A stretch of 64,000 bases of DNA from the IMG/VR virus record IMGVR_UViG_3300025087_000044, positions 1-64,000 of that record, one strand, 5' to 3'. Positions 40,628 to 48,051 of the stretch are shown here, piece by piece. The notes beneath the pieces were generated by a model. It saw only the letters and a program-made list of their open reading frames with translations. It made no database searches and was not told where the DNA came from. The stretch's first letter is position 1, and each line of letters starts with the position of its first letter. The DNA is from a virus. Both the position numbers and the translations under genes were made by a program.

Positions 40628-40816
40628 ATGGAAAAAACATTTTGCGATATTTGCGGGGTGGAGATGAAGAAGCTAAACTATTACATTTACCGGCTAATGC
40701 ACGAAAAACCGGGACTTGATATGTGCGATTTTGCCGTGTCAAGCCATCTGGATGTCTGCCAAGATTGCTGTGAAAAATTCATTACAAAAGAAAACCGCGT
40801 TAATCAAGGGAAATAA
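40628..40816 (+). CDS. Small zinc-finger protein
   Basis: 62 residues with CDIC (6-9) and CQDC (about 44-47), a zinc-finger pair. Its last residues (TKENRVNQGK) are the same as the end of the next protein, so the 3' end of the gene has been shared by recombination. Confidence 0.6.
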   Translation: MEKTFCDICGVEMKKLNYYIYRLMHEKPGLDMCDFAVSSHLDVCQDCCEKFITKENRVNQGK

Positions 40817-40821
40817 AAAAT

Positions 40822-41004
40822 ATGAAAAAAGGCCAACAATTGGCGTGTATATTGCGAGAACTTGCAGAAAACATTGCCATAATCAGAGACAAGGGGACTG
40901 ATTGGAGCGAATGTATGTTTGATGATATCGAAGAAGTTTGTCGTGAGTTTGACAAAAGCGATAAATTCACAACCAAAGAGAATCGAGTTAATCAAGGGAA
41001 ATGA
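40822..41004 (+). CDS. Hypothetical protein, full-length copy of the gene at the window start
   Basis: 60 residues (KKGQQLACILRELAENIAII, then DWSECMFDDIEEVCREF). Nearly identical to the fragment at 1-146. The C-terminus (TKENRVNQGK) also ends the preceding protein. No domain recognised. Confidence 0.65.
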   Translation: MKKGQQLACILRELAENIAIIRDKGTDWSECMFDDIEEVCREFDKSDKFTTKENRVNQGK

Positions 41005-41230
41005 TTATGACAATATCAGATAAAGAATTGGGGGAAAAGCTTCTCAAGTGGATTAGGCGGTATCATCAATATTGCCATAAAGTTATGGTTGAGTTGCCCG
41101 ATGGAAACATTACAACGCAATACAAAGAAGGCGACCTTATGATATGCAAAGCTTGTAAAGATGAGATAGCTTTACTAGAAGAAGAAATAAACAAAAGAAA
41201 TAAAAAGATAATTAAAAATAGACTTGTATG
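40859..41230 (+). repeat. Second copy of window bases 1-379
   Basis: Bases 1-140 and 40859-41000 are almost identical, and the following gene is alike at both sites with scattered substitutions. The gene order is conserved across the copy. This is a dispersed direct duplication about 40 kb apart; the left copy starts beyond the window. Confidence 0.85.
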
Positions 41231-41231
41231 A
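41001..41231 (+). CDS. Small hypothetical protein with CxxC, paralogue of 143-379
   Basis: 76 residues; an internal ATG at 41007 is an alternative start. It shares most residues with the protein at 143-379, including CKAC. Its stop overlaps the next start (ATGA). Function unknown. Confidence 0.65.
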   Translation: MIMTISDKELGEKLLKWIRRYHQYCHKVMVELPDGNITTQYKEGDLMICKACKDEIALLEEEINKRNKKIIKNRLV

Positions 41232-41422
41232 AAACTGTCAAGTGTAAAAACTGTTATGATAAAAGTTTCGCCAGCGTTTATTAAGCTGACAGTTATGCCA
41301 TGCCTGATTTTTACGGCGATAAAAAATACCGAGTCCAAAAAGTGGGAATAAGAATTAAATACTGCACTTGCCTAAAAGGCAAACGCATGAAAGCTTATGA
41401 CAAACAAATTAAAAAAAGATAA
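41228..41422 (+). pseudogene. Small zinc-ribbon gene with one in-frame TAA
   Basis: From an ATGA-overlapping ATG the frame reads MKTVKCKNCYDKSFASVY, then TAA (41282-41284), then continues through PDFYGDKKYRVQKVGIRIKY, CTC and a basic end to TAA 41420. CKNC and CTC would complete a metal site only if the stop were read through. Either a nonsense-mutated gene or a readthrough case. Confidence 0.5.
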
Positions 41423-41750
41423 ATTCCTAAAAGCATGGCGATATCTTGAAAGTCTTAAATACTTTAATCCGCCCGAGATAGCTGGACTTTTCGGATTCGG
41501 CAATTTCGATATAATGGTCAGCAGTGAGACGACCCCAAAAGGAACCAATGTTTACGTTGAATTGAACACGGGCAGTTGGAACGAGAAGTATAGTTGCTTT
41601 TCTCACGATTACAGACTAGACGTTTCATGTCCTACATTCGAGGATGCCATAATCGAGCTTGCCAAGAAATGCAAAAAGTTAGGCCGCAAGCTTAATCATT
41701 CAGTAAGCGAGACGATAAAGTTCAAGAAAATAAAACATCTCCTAAAATGA
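41397..41750 (+). CDS. Hypothetical protein
   Basis: 117 residues (AWRYLESLKYFNPPEIAGLF; VSSETTPKGTNVYVELNTG). Alpha/beta with a basic C-terminus. No domain recognised. It overlaps both neighbours. Confidence 0.6.
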   Translation: MTNKLKKDKFLKAWRYLESLKYFNPPEIAGLFGFGNFDIMVSSETTPKGTNVYVELNTGSWNEKYSCFSHDYRLDVSCPTFEDAIIELAKKCKKLGRKLNHSVSETIKFKKIKHLLK

Positions 41751-41947
41751 GTTACGAATATCAAATGGTTCTCCTCGACGTTAAAGTTGAGGCGATAAAC
41801 CAGAGGCGCGATAAGTTACTGAGAGGTGGAATCAGTTACGATAAATTGTGGTTGGATTTTAATCTTGAAAAGCTATATATCGAGGCAGAGCAAATCATAC
41901 TAAAATTAAAGCAAATTACCACTTATCCACACAATTTCCAAAAATGA
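41747..41947 (+). CDS. Small helical protein, related to 2061-2243
   Basis: 66 residues with LEKLYIEAEQIILKLKQI, like the C-terminus of 2061-2243. It overlaps the previous gene by 4 nt. A DnaA box (41933-41941) lies within its last codons. Confidence 0.6.
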   Translation: MSYEYQMVLLDVKVEAINQRRDKLLRGGISYDKLWLDFNLEKLYIEAEQIILKLKQITTYPHNFQK

Positions 41948-41988
41948 CTTAAACAACCCCTTTACAAATCTATTCAATCTGCTACAAT
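41933..41988 (+). promoter_or_regulatory. Rightward promoter with DnaA box, ahead of structured RNAs
   Basis: TTATCCACA (41933-41941), then ACCCC, TTTACA (41961-41966), 16 bp ending in TGC, and TACAAT (41983-41988). It drives the structured RNA at 42077 rather than an immediate gene. Confidence 0.65.
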
Positions 41989-42076
41989 TTAATTAGGCAA
42001 AAAATAAGCTAACCTTACAGAAAATAACTTTCTAGTGCCTAAACAATATAAGCGATGTCAAATCGTTTCGTGTGTT

Positions 42077-42159
42077 AATCTCATTTAAGATGTGTCTTGC
42101 CTTTAAAACGGCAGTACCAACACGGGTACATTTGACACACATCTTAGCTGAGATTTTTT
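42077..42159 (+). ncRNA. Structured ncRNA, copy 2 of the family at 32080
   Basis: Outer stem AATCTCA/TGAGATT and TAAGATGTGT/(AC)ACATCTTA encloses TGCC/GGCA with loop TTTAAAAC and GTACC/GGTAC. The outer stem ends in six T, then GTTAT, as in copy 1. The core AAAACGGCAGTACC corresponds to AAAATCGGTAGCACC at 32107; CGGC/CGGT and AGT/AGC differ in ways that keep pairing. No gene starts right after it. Confidence 0.75.
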
Positions 42160-42165
42160 GTTATT

Positions 42166-42360
42166 TATATCCTGTTCGGAATAAAAGAGATATAACGGTC
42201 ACACGCTAACGCTACGACCCAAACTGTCCCTCCCGATTCCGAGCAGGATATAGGTAACTATAGTCTTCCCCCAGAGTTGCTAGCTACTCTATAAGCGGAC
42301 TTAAAAAGGCTTATGTCAAGCTAATCCTTGGGCGTGCAGGAACCGCTCTAAATAGCCTGC
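42166..42360 (+). ncRNA. Second structured RNA region after copy 2
   Basis: TATATCCTG plus CGGAAT (42166-42182) pairs with ATTCCG plus CAGGATATA (42236-42252), 15 bp with a 2x2 internal loop. Downstream are AGAGT/ACTCT (42273-42290), ATAAGC/GCTTAT (42291-42314) and GCAGG/CCTGC (42336-42360). No gene is seen in 41948-42553 otherwise. Family unknown. Confidence 0.55.
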
Positions 42361-42553
42361 CTTTATACGAGTTTCACCACAAAAGTCCTTTTAAATCAAA
42401 TCGCTAATTTCTCTTATATAAATTGATATAAATATCTATTTAAAAAGAGTAATTATAAATAAAATTTTAACTCGGTAATGGTTGTATGGGGAGTGGGGGT
42501 AATATAGCTATATATAGCCATTCCATAAACAAACAATATATTGTCTAATATGT

Positions 42554-42724
42554 ATGCAGTTACATTCCAAAGAAGAACGATTGATTTTAAAGAAAAAGGT
42601 GTATGTAACTGATGAGGTTTTTGAAACATTGTTAGTCGAAAAGAAAAGGCAAAAAATATCAATGGCAAAAATAGTTTGTAATTTGATAATAGAAAAATAT
42701 GTTAATAGAGAAAACAAAACTTGA
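42554..42724 (+). CDS. Ribbon-helix-helix-like DNA-binding protein
   Basis: 56 residues. A short beta-like segment (LILKKKVYVTDEVFETLL) and two helices (KKRQKISMAKIVCNLIIEKY) fit Arc/MetJ-type small repressors. It is followed by, and overlaps, a second protein of the same kind. Possibly regulates the promoters nearby. Confidence 0.6.
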   Translation: MQLHSKEERLILKKKVYVTDEVFETLLVEKKRQKISMAKIVCNLIIEKYVNRENKT

Positions 42725-42878
42725 AAGTAATGCAACAAGTATATTTAAAAAAAGAGTAAGAGTTAGTTTGAAAGATTATGCTTTTCTAGTAAAGACCAAA
42801 GGAAAGAAAAGTATAGCAGGGCGATTGGAAGAGATAGTTAAATTCCATATTGAGAAAATATATAAAGAAAAAAAATAA
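42699..42878 (+). CDS. Ribbon-helix-helix-like protein
   Basis: 59 residues (IFKKRVRVSLKDYAFLVKTK, then KKSIAGRLEEIVKFHIEKIY). Beta strand plus two helices as in RHH regulators. It overlaps the previous RHH-like gene by 26 nt. RHH dimers usually bind operators; the operator is not identified. Confidence 0.6.
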   Translation: MLIEKTKLESNATSIFKKRVRVSLKDYAFLVKTKGKKSIAGRLEEIVKFHIEKIYKEKK

Positions 42879-42881
42879 ATT

Positions 42882-43271
42882 ATGCACTTATATGTTGACG
42901 GATATACTATAGGAGCTAATCCTAGCAAAGTAGGCGGAGGATATGTCGTAATGGACGAAAGAAAGAACGTCTTATGGGAAGGAAAGTGCTTAAAGCCTAA
43001 TTTTACGAACAATGAAGCAGAGTTGATAGCCATTATGAGAGCCACCGAGCTTGCTCATCAAAACGATACCATTTTTACGGACAGCCATTGCGCTTGGTGC
43101 TGGGTAATCGGAGGCCATTGCAAGGCCAGGAGAGATTTAAATAAATACGCAGCCCAGTCCCAATGCAATATGTATGACAAGAACCTTACAATAAAGCAGA
43201 TACCCAGAGAGATAAATTTAGCGGGTATTTACTTGGAAGATAAAAAATATGGAACGATTATTCCAAGATGA
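42882..43271 (+). CDS. RNase H-like protein
   Basis: 129 residues. YVDG (Asp6), GGGYVV, TNNEAEL (Glu45) and TDSHCAW (Asp67) match the RNase HI catalytic core. The fourth acidic residue, expected in an ADxLA-type motif, is replaced (INLAGIYLE). It may still act with three acids, as in some relatives, or have another role. Likely acts on RNA-DNA hybrids during replication. Confidence 0.7.
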   Translation: MHLYVDGYTIGANPSKVGGGYVVMDERKNVLWEGKCLKPNFTNNEAELIAIMRATELAHQNDTIFTDSHCAWCWVIGGHCKARRDLNKYAAQSQCNMYDKNLTIKQIPREINLAGIYLEDKKYGTIIPR

Positions 43272-43491
43272 CAAATTCAAAACCGCGGATATTGCAAAAA
43301 TGAACTTGAAGACATTGCAAATGTTCGAAGGATTCTGGACTGCCGTTTACGAGAGTGCAGGCAGGAACAATAATGAGAAAAAGTTTATTGAGGCTGAGTC
43401 TAATCTTATAAAAATAAGAGAAGCGATGATGGCTCTAAAATTAAAAGAAACAAAACCCTATGGACAGAGAGAAGTACATAACTCGATTTGA
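43249..43491 (+). CDS. Hypothetical protein
   Basis: 80 residues, helical (AKMNLKTLQMFEGFWTAVYE; EKKFIEAESNLIKIREAMM). It overlaps RNase H by 23 nt and the next gene by 32 nt. No domain recognised. Confidence 0.55.
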   Translation: MERLFQDDKFKTADIAKMNLKTLQMFEGFWTAVYESAGRNNNEKKFIEAESNLIKIREAMMALKLKETKPYGQREVHNSI

Positions 43492-43786
43492 TATCGTAAC
43501 CAAGCCTATGATGCTGGAGTTCATGTTCAAGCATAAGATATTCAATGCTCAGGACGTGATAGCTCTAGGCGTTGAGAATAGAACCGATAAGCGTAAGACC
43601 CCCGAAGGTCGAGCGAGAAAGATTGTTAAGTTCTTGGCCTATCTAATCGGGATGGGCTTTTTGAGAGCCAAGCCAGACAGCAATGTTTTAGAAGTTGATG
43701 AGTCATTCATTCCCAGAGACCAGCGAGAACCTGTTAAGATTGTAGAGCCTAAAAAGACAAAAAAAGTTAAAAAAAGACGAACGTAA
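43460..43786 (+). CDS. Winged-helix-like hypothetical protein
   Basis: 108 residues. The middle (EFMFKHKIFNAQDVIALGVE, then GRARKIVKFLAYLIGMGFL) suggests a helix-turn-helix fold, with a Lys-rich C-terminus (KKTKKVKKRRT). Possibly DNA-binding; family not assigned. Confidence 0.55.
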   Translation: MDREKYITRFDIVTKPMMLEFMFKHKIFNAQDVIALGVENRTDKRKTPEGRARKIVKFLAYLIGMGFLRAKPDSNVLEVDESFIPRDQREPVKIVEPKKTKKVKKRRT

Positions 43787-43803
43787 TAAATAGAGAAAAT
43801 CTT

Positions 43804-44154
43804 ATGAATAAAGAAAAACTGTATGTGCCAATCGCAATCTTGATTGTTGGTGTTGTTCTCGGTACGTCTATTGTGTCGGTTCAAGTATTAAAACAGAAGT
43901 CCATTGAAAGACAGCAGCAAAGAGAATTGTTGTCCAAGGAAGAGCTGGATAGTAGAAGAATAAAAGAGGACAGGCGGAATGCAGAGCTTTTGGATGATTG
44001 CCTTGCAGGTGCTGACAGTGCATATTGGAATTATGTTGAGAATAACATGGAAGAGAAAAAAGACGGAACGTATTTTGGTGAGAATTGGAGATGGGATGAG
44101 GCGCAAAGCCGCAAAGACGCAAAAGAGAAAAGTTGTTTTACGCAATATAAATAA
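43804..44154 (+). CDS. Membrane-anchored protein
   Basis: 116 residues. N-terminal membrane helix (YVPIAILIVGVVLGTSIVSV), then a charged coiled coil and an extracytoplasmic-looking domain with Trp-rich C-terminus and two Cys (LLDDCLAG, KSCFTQ). Host-surface or lysis role possible; unknown. Confidence 0.55.
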   Translation: MNKEKLYVPIAILIVGVVLGTSIVSVQVLKQKSIERQQQRELLSKEELDSRRIKEDRRNAELLDDCLAGADSAYWNYVENNMEEKKDGTYFGENWRWDEAQSRKDAKEKSCFTQYK

Positions 44155-44155
44155 T

Positions 44156-44305
44156 ATGAATGTAATAAATAAAGAAAATTATAAAATTCCAGTCTTTAGT
44201 TGGTGTCCTGAGATTGAAGACAGTGCAATGGAGCAGATTGACCATTTGGCACAGCTTCCTTTTGCAGTTAAACACATCTCAATCATGCCGGATTGTCACG
44301 CATGA
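44156..44305 (+). pseudogene. Orphan 5' end of rtcB
   Basis: 49 residues reading IPVFSWCPEIEDSAMEQIDH, then LAQLPFAVKHISIMPDCHA and TGA. It matches the N-terminus of the intact RtcB (VPVKSWIPEKD, LARLPFSFGHVVLCPDGH) up to the conserved PD-H site. The HNH gene follows 22 nt later. It is the older rtcB start, cut by the insertion. Confidence 0.88.
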
Positions 44306-44327
44306 GCATTGTGTGCGAATATAATGT

Positions 44328-44840
44328 ATGAAAAATTCCCTACAAGCATTAAAAAACAGAAAAGAGAAAAGAAAGTTTTTAAAGAAGACAATAGACCAAA
44401 GTTCGTTTTCTCACCACGTAGAAAGAGTTTGTAAGGATTGTGGAGAAATAAAAAAGTGCGATTGGATGAGTGAGTTTAATGCAAATGGAACACCTCAATA
44501 TAGAGCAAGATGTAAGGAATGCCATAATAAGTTGATTAGAAAAAGAAGGGTGAAGCGTTGGCCGTATATATTAAAAAAGAAAAGAGACAATCAAAGGATT
44601 GTGAAACAGAGATGCGTTGATTATCTTGGCGGAAAATGTTGTATGTGTGGATATGATAAAAGCATAAGAGCTTTAACCTTCCACCACAAAAACAGGAAAG
44701 ATAAAGAAAAGGCGATTTCAGTTATGATAGTTAATAATTCTTTTCGGAAAATAAAAAAAGAATTAAAGAAATGTGTTTTGGTGTGTTTTAACCGTCACAT
44801 GGAAATAGAAGAAGAGTATGTAAAGAATAACAGTAAATAG
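44328..44840 (+). CDS. HNH endonuclease inserted in rtcB, altered zinc site
   Basis: 170 residues. CKDCG and CKECH form a zinc finger, followed by a basic stretch and an HNH domain (CCMCGYD, FHHKNR). The last zinc pair is changed: CFNRH replaces the usual CxxCH, so the fold may be weakened. It lies between the orphan rtcB start and full rtcB. Confidence 0.8.
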   Translation: MKNSLQALKNRKEKRKFLKKTIDQSSFSHHVERVCKDCGEIKKCDWMSEFNANGTPQYRARCKECHNKLIRKRRVKRWPYILKKKRDNQRIVKQRCVDYLGGKCCMCGYDKSIRALTFHHKNRKDKEKAISVMIVNNSFRKIKKELKKCVLVCFNRHMEIEEEYVKNNSK

Positions 44841-44843
44841 CTT

Positions 44844-46973
44844 ATGTTTACCTATAAAAAAGATGGATTCAATGTTCCAGTCAAAAGTTGGATACCAGAA
44901 AAAGATTATTATTCTGACGTTGCTATGGTTGAACAGTGCGAGAATTTGGCAAGGTTGCCTTTTTCTTTCGGACACGTTGTCTTGTGTCCTGACGGACATG
45001 TTGGTTTCGGTTGCCCAATCGGTTCAGTCGTTGCAACTAAAGCTGTAATAATTCCCAATGTTTGTGGGGTAGATATTGGAGCTGTAGATAGGGATACTGA
45101 GATTTTAACTAAAAGTGGATGGATTACTATAGATAAATATAACAACATTGATGATGTCTTAATTTATGATAATTACAAGCAAACTTCCTTTTTTAGCAAG
45201 CCATTGTTGTATATTGTAAAACCTTGTGAAGATTTTACGGAATACAAAAGCAAATATGGATTAGACCAGGTTTTGAGTGACGAGCATAGAATGTTGGTTT
45301 ATGAAGGGTATGGAAAAGATAGAACAAACAATACTTATTTTTGTAAGGACTTTAGGGAAAAATTATCAAAATTAAAAAAACAAGATTATTATTCAGTAAG
45401 AACGACGTTCGCAACAAATGAAAAGGGAATAAAATTAACAGATGAGCAGATAGCTATTATGGTAATGGTTTCTGCTGATGGTCATATTAGAAAACAGTCT
45501 AGTGTATATACAAATGTAGAGATGCATTTTAAAAAGAGTAGAAAAATAAATCGTTGTAAGGTTTTGTTGAATAAAGCAAAAGTTAGTTTTAAAGAATATG
45601 ACCACAGTGATAAGACAAAGTCAATAATCTTTAAGTTAGATTGGGAGTGTAAGAAAGAATTAACTGCTTTATATCTATGTAATCAGCATCAGGCAAAAGT
45701 TGTTTTTGACGAGTATTTGTATTGGGATGGAACCATTGATAAAAAAAGAAATCATAAAATGTATTCCACAACAAAGAAAGTAAACGCCGATGTTGTTCAG
45801 TATATATGTGCCGTGAATGGAGTTAGGGCTGGCATACATCTTCAAAGTTATAAAAATGAAAATTGGAATGATTCATATAGCGTGTATCAAACGAGAAACG
45901 AATATGTTGGATTCAGTCGTCCCCAAAAAATAAAGATACCAAACGGTAACAAGTATTGTTTTGTTGTTGAAACTGGATATTTTGTTGCTAGAAGGAATAA
46001 CAAGATATTTGTTACTGGAAACTGTGGAATGATTGCGGTTAAAACATCTCTTACTGAATTGGACAGAGAAACATTAAAAAAGATTCTTGGTAATATAAGA
46101 CAAACGATTCCTGTAGGATTCGAACACCACAAAACAGACCAAGACATTACCCTCATGCCGAATTATGGGTTAGGAGCAGGTGGCGAAATAACAGGAAGAG
46201 AGTACATGTCAGCCCTAAGGCAGATTGGAACACTTGGTGGAGGTAATCATTTTATCGAAATCCAAAAAGGAGATGATGGGCATATCTGGATAATGATTCA
46301 TTCGGGTTCGAGAAACTTAGGAAAGCAAGTTGCTGATTATTATAACAAAGTCGCTATTGAGTTAAACGAAAAATATCACTCCTCAGTACCTAATGAATGG
46401 CAGTTAGCGTTTTTGCCTGTTGACAGTCAAGAAGGACAGAATTATATTTCCGAGATGAATTATTGCGTTGAGTTTGCGTTGGCTAATAGACAGTTAATGA
46501 TGAGCAGGATAATTGATATTTTCTGCAAGCATACAGAATTGGCTGCTAAGGGTTGGGAACCGCCAATCAATATAGCTCACAATTATGCCAAGCAAGAAAA
46601 TCATTACGGACAAAATTTATGGGTTCACAGAAAAGGAGCAACGTTAGCGCAAGACGGAACAATAGGAATAATCCCTGGCTCACAAGGTTCAAGTTCGTTC
46701 ATCGTTAAGGGCAAGGGAAGTAAAGAATCATTTAATTCATGTTCACATGGTGCAGGAAGGCTTATGAGCAGAACCAAAGCCATGGCCACTCTTAACCTTG
46801 AAGATGAGATAAAGAAACTTGACGACCAAGGTATTTTGCATGCAATCAGAGGCAAGAAAGACCTTGATGAGGCAAGCGGTTCTTATAAGAACGTAGAAGA
46901 AGTAATGAACAATCAATCTGATTTAGTGGATATTTTAGTAAAATTAAGCCCAATGGGTGTCGTGAAAGGATAG
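44844..46973 (+). CDS. rtcB: RtcB-type RNA ligase with intein
   Basis: 709 residues, of which about 314 (80-393) are an intein. The extein has RtcB signatures: PDGHVGFGCPIGSV, GVDIG joined to CGMIAV after splicing, GTLGGGNHFIEI, HSGSR and SCSHGAGR. RtcB joins 2',3'-cyclic phosphate or 3'-phosphate ends to 5'-OH ends, as produced by many tRNA-cleaving toxins. The N-terminus appears to have been supplied with the HNH insertion upstream. An Rnl2-type ligase gene and several tRNA genes lie in the same genome. Confidence 0.93.
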   Translation: MFTYKKDGFNVPVKSWIPEKDYYSDVAMVEQCENLARLPFSFGHVVLCPDGHVGFGCPIGSVVATKAVIIPNVCGVDIGAVDRDTEILTKSGWITIDKYNNIDDVLIYDNYKQTSFFSKPLLYIVKPCEDFTEYKSKYGLDQVLSDEHRMLVYEGYGKDRTNNTYFCKDFREKLSKLKKQDYYSVRTTFATNEKGIKLTDEQIAIMVMVSADGHIRKQSSVYTNVEMHFKKSRKINRCKVLLNKAKVSFKEYDHSDKTKSIIFKLDWECKKELTALYLCNQHQAKVVFDEYLYWDGTIDKKRNHKMYSTTKKVNADVVQYICAVNGVRAGIHLQSYKNENWNDSYSVYQTRNEYVGFSRPQKIKIPNGNKYCFVVETGYFVARRNNKIFVTGNCGMIAVKTSLTELDRETLKKILGNIRQTIPVGFEHHKTDQDITLMPNYGLGAGGEITGREYMSALRQIGTLGGGNHFIEIQKGDDGHIWIMIHSGSRNLGKQVADYYNKVAIELNEKYHSSVPNEWQLAFLPVDSQEGQNYISEMNYCVEFALANRQLMMSRIIDIFCKHTELAAKGWEPPINIAHNYAKQENHYGQNLWVHRKGATLAQDGTIGIIPGSQGSSSFIVKGKGSKESFNSCSHGAGRLMSRTKAMATLNLEDEIKKLDDQGILHAIRGKKDLDEASGSYKNVEEVMNNQSDLVDILVKLSPMGVVKG
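45081..46022 (+). other. Intein in RtcB, Ala1 type with LAGLIDADG domain
   Basis: Starts at Ala80 (AVDRDTEILTKSGW) instead of Cys or Ser. LSDEHRML fits block B, VSADGHIRK is a LAGLIDADG-like motif, and CFVVETGYFVARR is block F. It ends TGN before Cys394 of the extein; the usual penultimate His is Gly. The insertion is at the active-site GVDIG/CGM junction. Splicing is expected but not certain given these changes. Confidence 0.85.
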
Positions 46974-46977
46974 ATTT

Positions 46978-47283
46978 ATGAGTTTAGAAACATTACTGTA
47001 CGATAGTCTTAAAAAATCCAAACAGTTAAGCATGGATGAGCTTTATAGTCTTGGGAGGCCCCACAAGCAAAGTGCCGTTGAAAGAAAATTGCGAGCATTG
47101 GCTCAAAAAGGACTTCTAAAGGCTCTGATTGGTTCCCACAACTCAAATATCGCGTATAGGGTCACGGAACGCACACAGGCCAATTTTGAGGCTTCTAGGC
47201 CCATTCTAAAACAAGAACCATTCCCCCTAGGACAGGGCGGTAATACAACCAAAGTCGTAAATCCACCAGAGATTTATGACTGA
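46978..47283 (+). CDS. Winged-helix protein
   Basis: 101 residues. The first 70 form a winged-helix-like fold (LSMDELYSLGRPHKQSAVER, then LRALAQKGLLKALIG). The C-terminus is flexible and Pro-rich. Possible regulator of the RNA-repair genes; inference only. Confidence 0.6.
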   Translation: MSLETLLYDSLKKSKQLSMDELYSLGRPHKQSAVERKLRALAQKGLLKALIGSHNSNIAYRVTERTQANFEASRPILKQEPFPLGQGGNTTKVVNPPEIYD

Positions 47284-47311
47284 TTTATATATTTATAACT
47301 AATTTAAAATT

Positions 47312-47554
47312 ATGAACAATGAAACGTCTAAAGAGGTCAAGCCATGTACTGCTGGCTTAGTGTTGGGTATCTTATCGGTAGTGTTTTTCTGGATGTCATT
47401 TTTTTGTCTCCCAATGACAATCCTTGCAATCGTATTCGGTGCTATCGGAATTAAGAAAGAGCAACCGTATTCACTTGCCGCTCTTACTCTTGGTATTCTG
47501 TCTGGTTTCTTAATGGCGATTATGTTACTTGTCCTTTTTTCAGTGGCAGCTTAA
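47312..47554 (+). CDS. DUF4190-like small membrane protein
   Basis: 80 residues, two membrane helices: LVLGILSVVFFWMSFFCLP and LAALTLGILSGFLMAIMLL, separated by FGAIGIKKEQP. This is the double-helix pattern of DUF4190 proteins. Function unknown. Confidence 0.65.
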   Translation: MNNETSKEVKPCTAGLVLGILSVVFFWMSFFCLPMTILAIVFGAIGIKKEQPYSLAALTLGILSGFLMAIMLLVLFSVAA

Positions 47555-47585
47555 CCCACGTATCTGCTCCACGAGGAGCAGGTAT

Positions 47586-47655
47586 CACTTGGTAGCCAAA
47601 TGGTAAGGCTATGGGTTGCAAACCCATGATTGCAGGTTCGATTCCTGCCCAGGTG
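47586..47655 (+). tRNA. tRNA-Cys (GCA)
   Basis: Acceptor CACTTGG/CCAGGTG, D arm GCC/GGC, anticodon stem ATGGG/CCCAT with loop TTGCAAA (GCA), T arm GCAGG, TTCGATT, CCTGC. The discriminator is T, typical for Cys. No CCA encoded. All arms are canonical. Confidence 0.93.
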
Positions 47656-47662
47656 TTTGAAC

Positions 47663-47719
47663 TTATCCACATCAAAACCCCCAAAACCCCTTTACAATAT
47701 TAAAAAACCATGCTATAAT
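47663..47719 (+). promoter_or_regulatory. Promoter cassette with DnaA box and CCCC repeats
   Basis: TTATCCACA (47663-47671), then CAAAACCCCCAAAACCCC directly before TTTACA (47691-47696), 17 bp ending in ATGC, and TATAAT (47714-47719). The same cassette occurs near 51.2 and 58.4 kb. Confidence 0.8.
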
Positions 47720-47752
47720 ACAAACATTAAAACATTTAAAATAAAAAAGAGT

Positions 47753-47887
47753 ATGGACTTCATCAAACATCTCAAAGATGAATTAAAAGAAGAGCGTTAC
47801 AAGTGCCTGTTAGACGGTATTAACGTTGGTTCAAAAGACGGATATTCCGCAAATGAAGAAGAATATGATATTCCAAAACACGGATGA
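47753..47887 (+). CDS. Small hypothetical protein
   Basis: 44 residues from ATG 47753 (MDFIKHLKDELKEERYKCLL), helical and acidic. First gene after the promoter. No domain recognised. Confidence 0.55.
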   Translation: MDFIKHLKDELKEERYKCLLDGINVGSKDGYSANEEEYDIPKHG

Positions 47888-48050
47888 AGCTTTAGCAGCT
47901 TTAGGAAATACGTTTAGGCGATTAGTATTGCATAGCGATGGCTCTTGGACTGCTAATTGCAGAAAGAAAGGTATTGTCTACGGACGTTTGTTTAAGGGAA
48001 ATACGTCCCTTGAGGTTCTTCAAAAAATGTACGATAAAATAAAACAATAA
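47865..48050 (+). CDS. Small hypothetical protein
   Basis: 61 residues from ATG 47865 (MIFQNTDEALAALGNTFRRL), preferred over a longer frame that overlaps more. Basic, with a possible alpha/beta fold. It overlaps the previous gene by 23 nt. Confidence 0.55.
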   Translation: MIFQNTDEALAALGNTFRRLVLHSDGSWTANCRKKGIVYGRLFKGNTSLEVLQKMYDKIKQ

Positions 48051-48051
48051 T

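Noticed and set aside
42609-42629. CTGATGAGG...GAAAC resembling a second hammerhead core
   Set aside because: No stem II between the two conserved parts, and it lies inside a ribbon-helix-helix-like coding gene.
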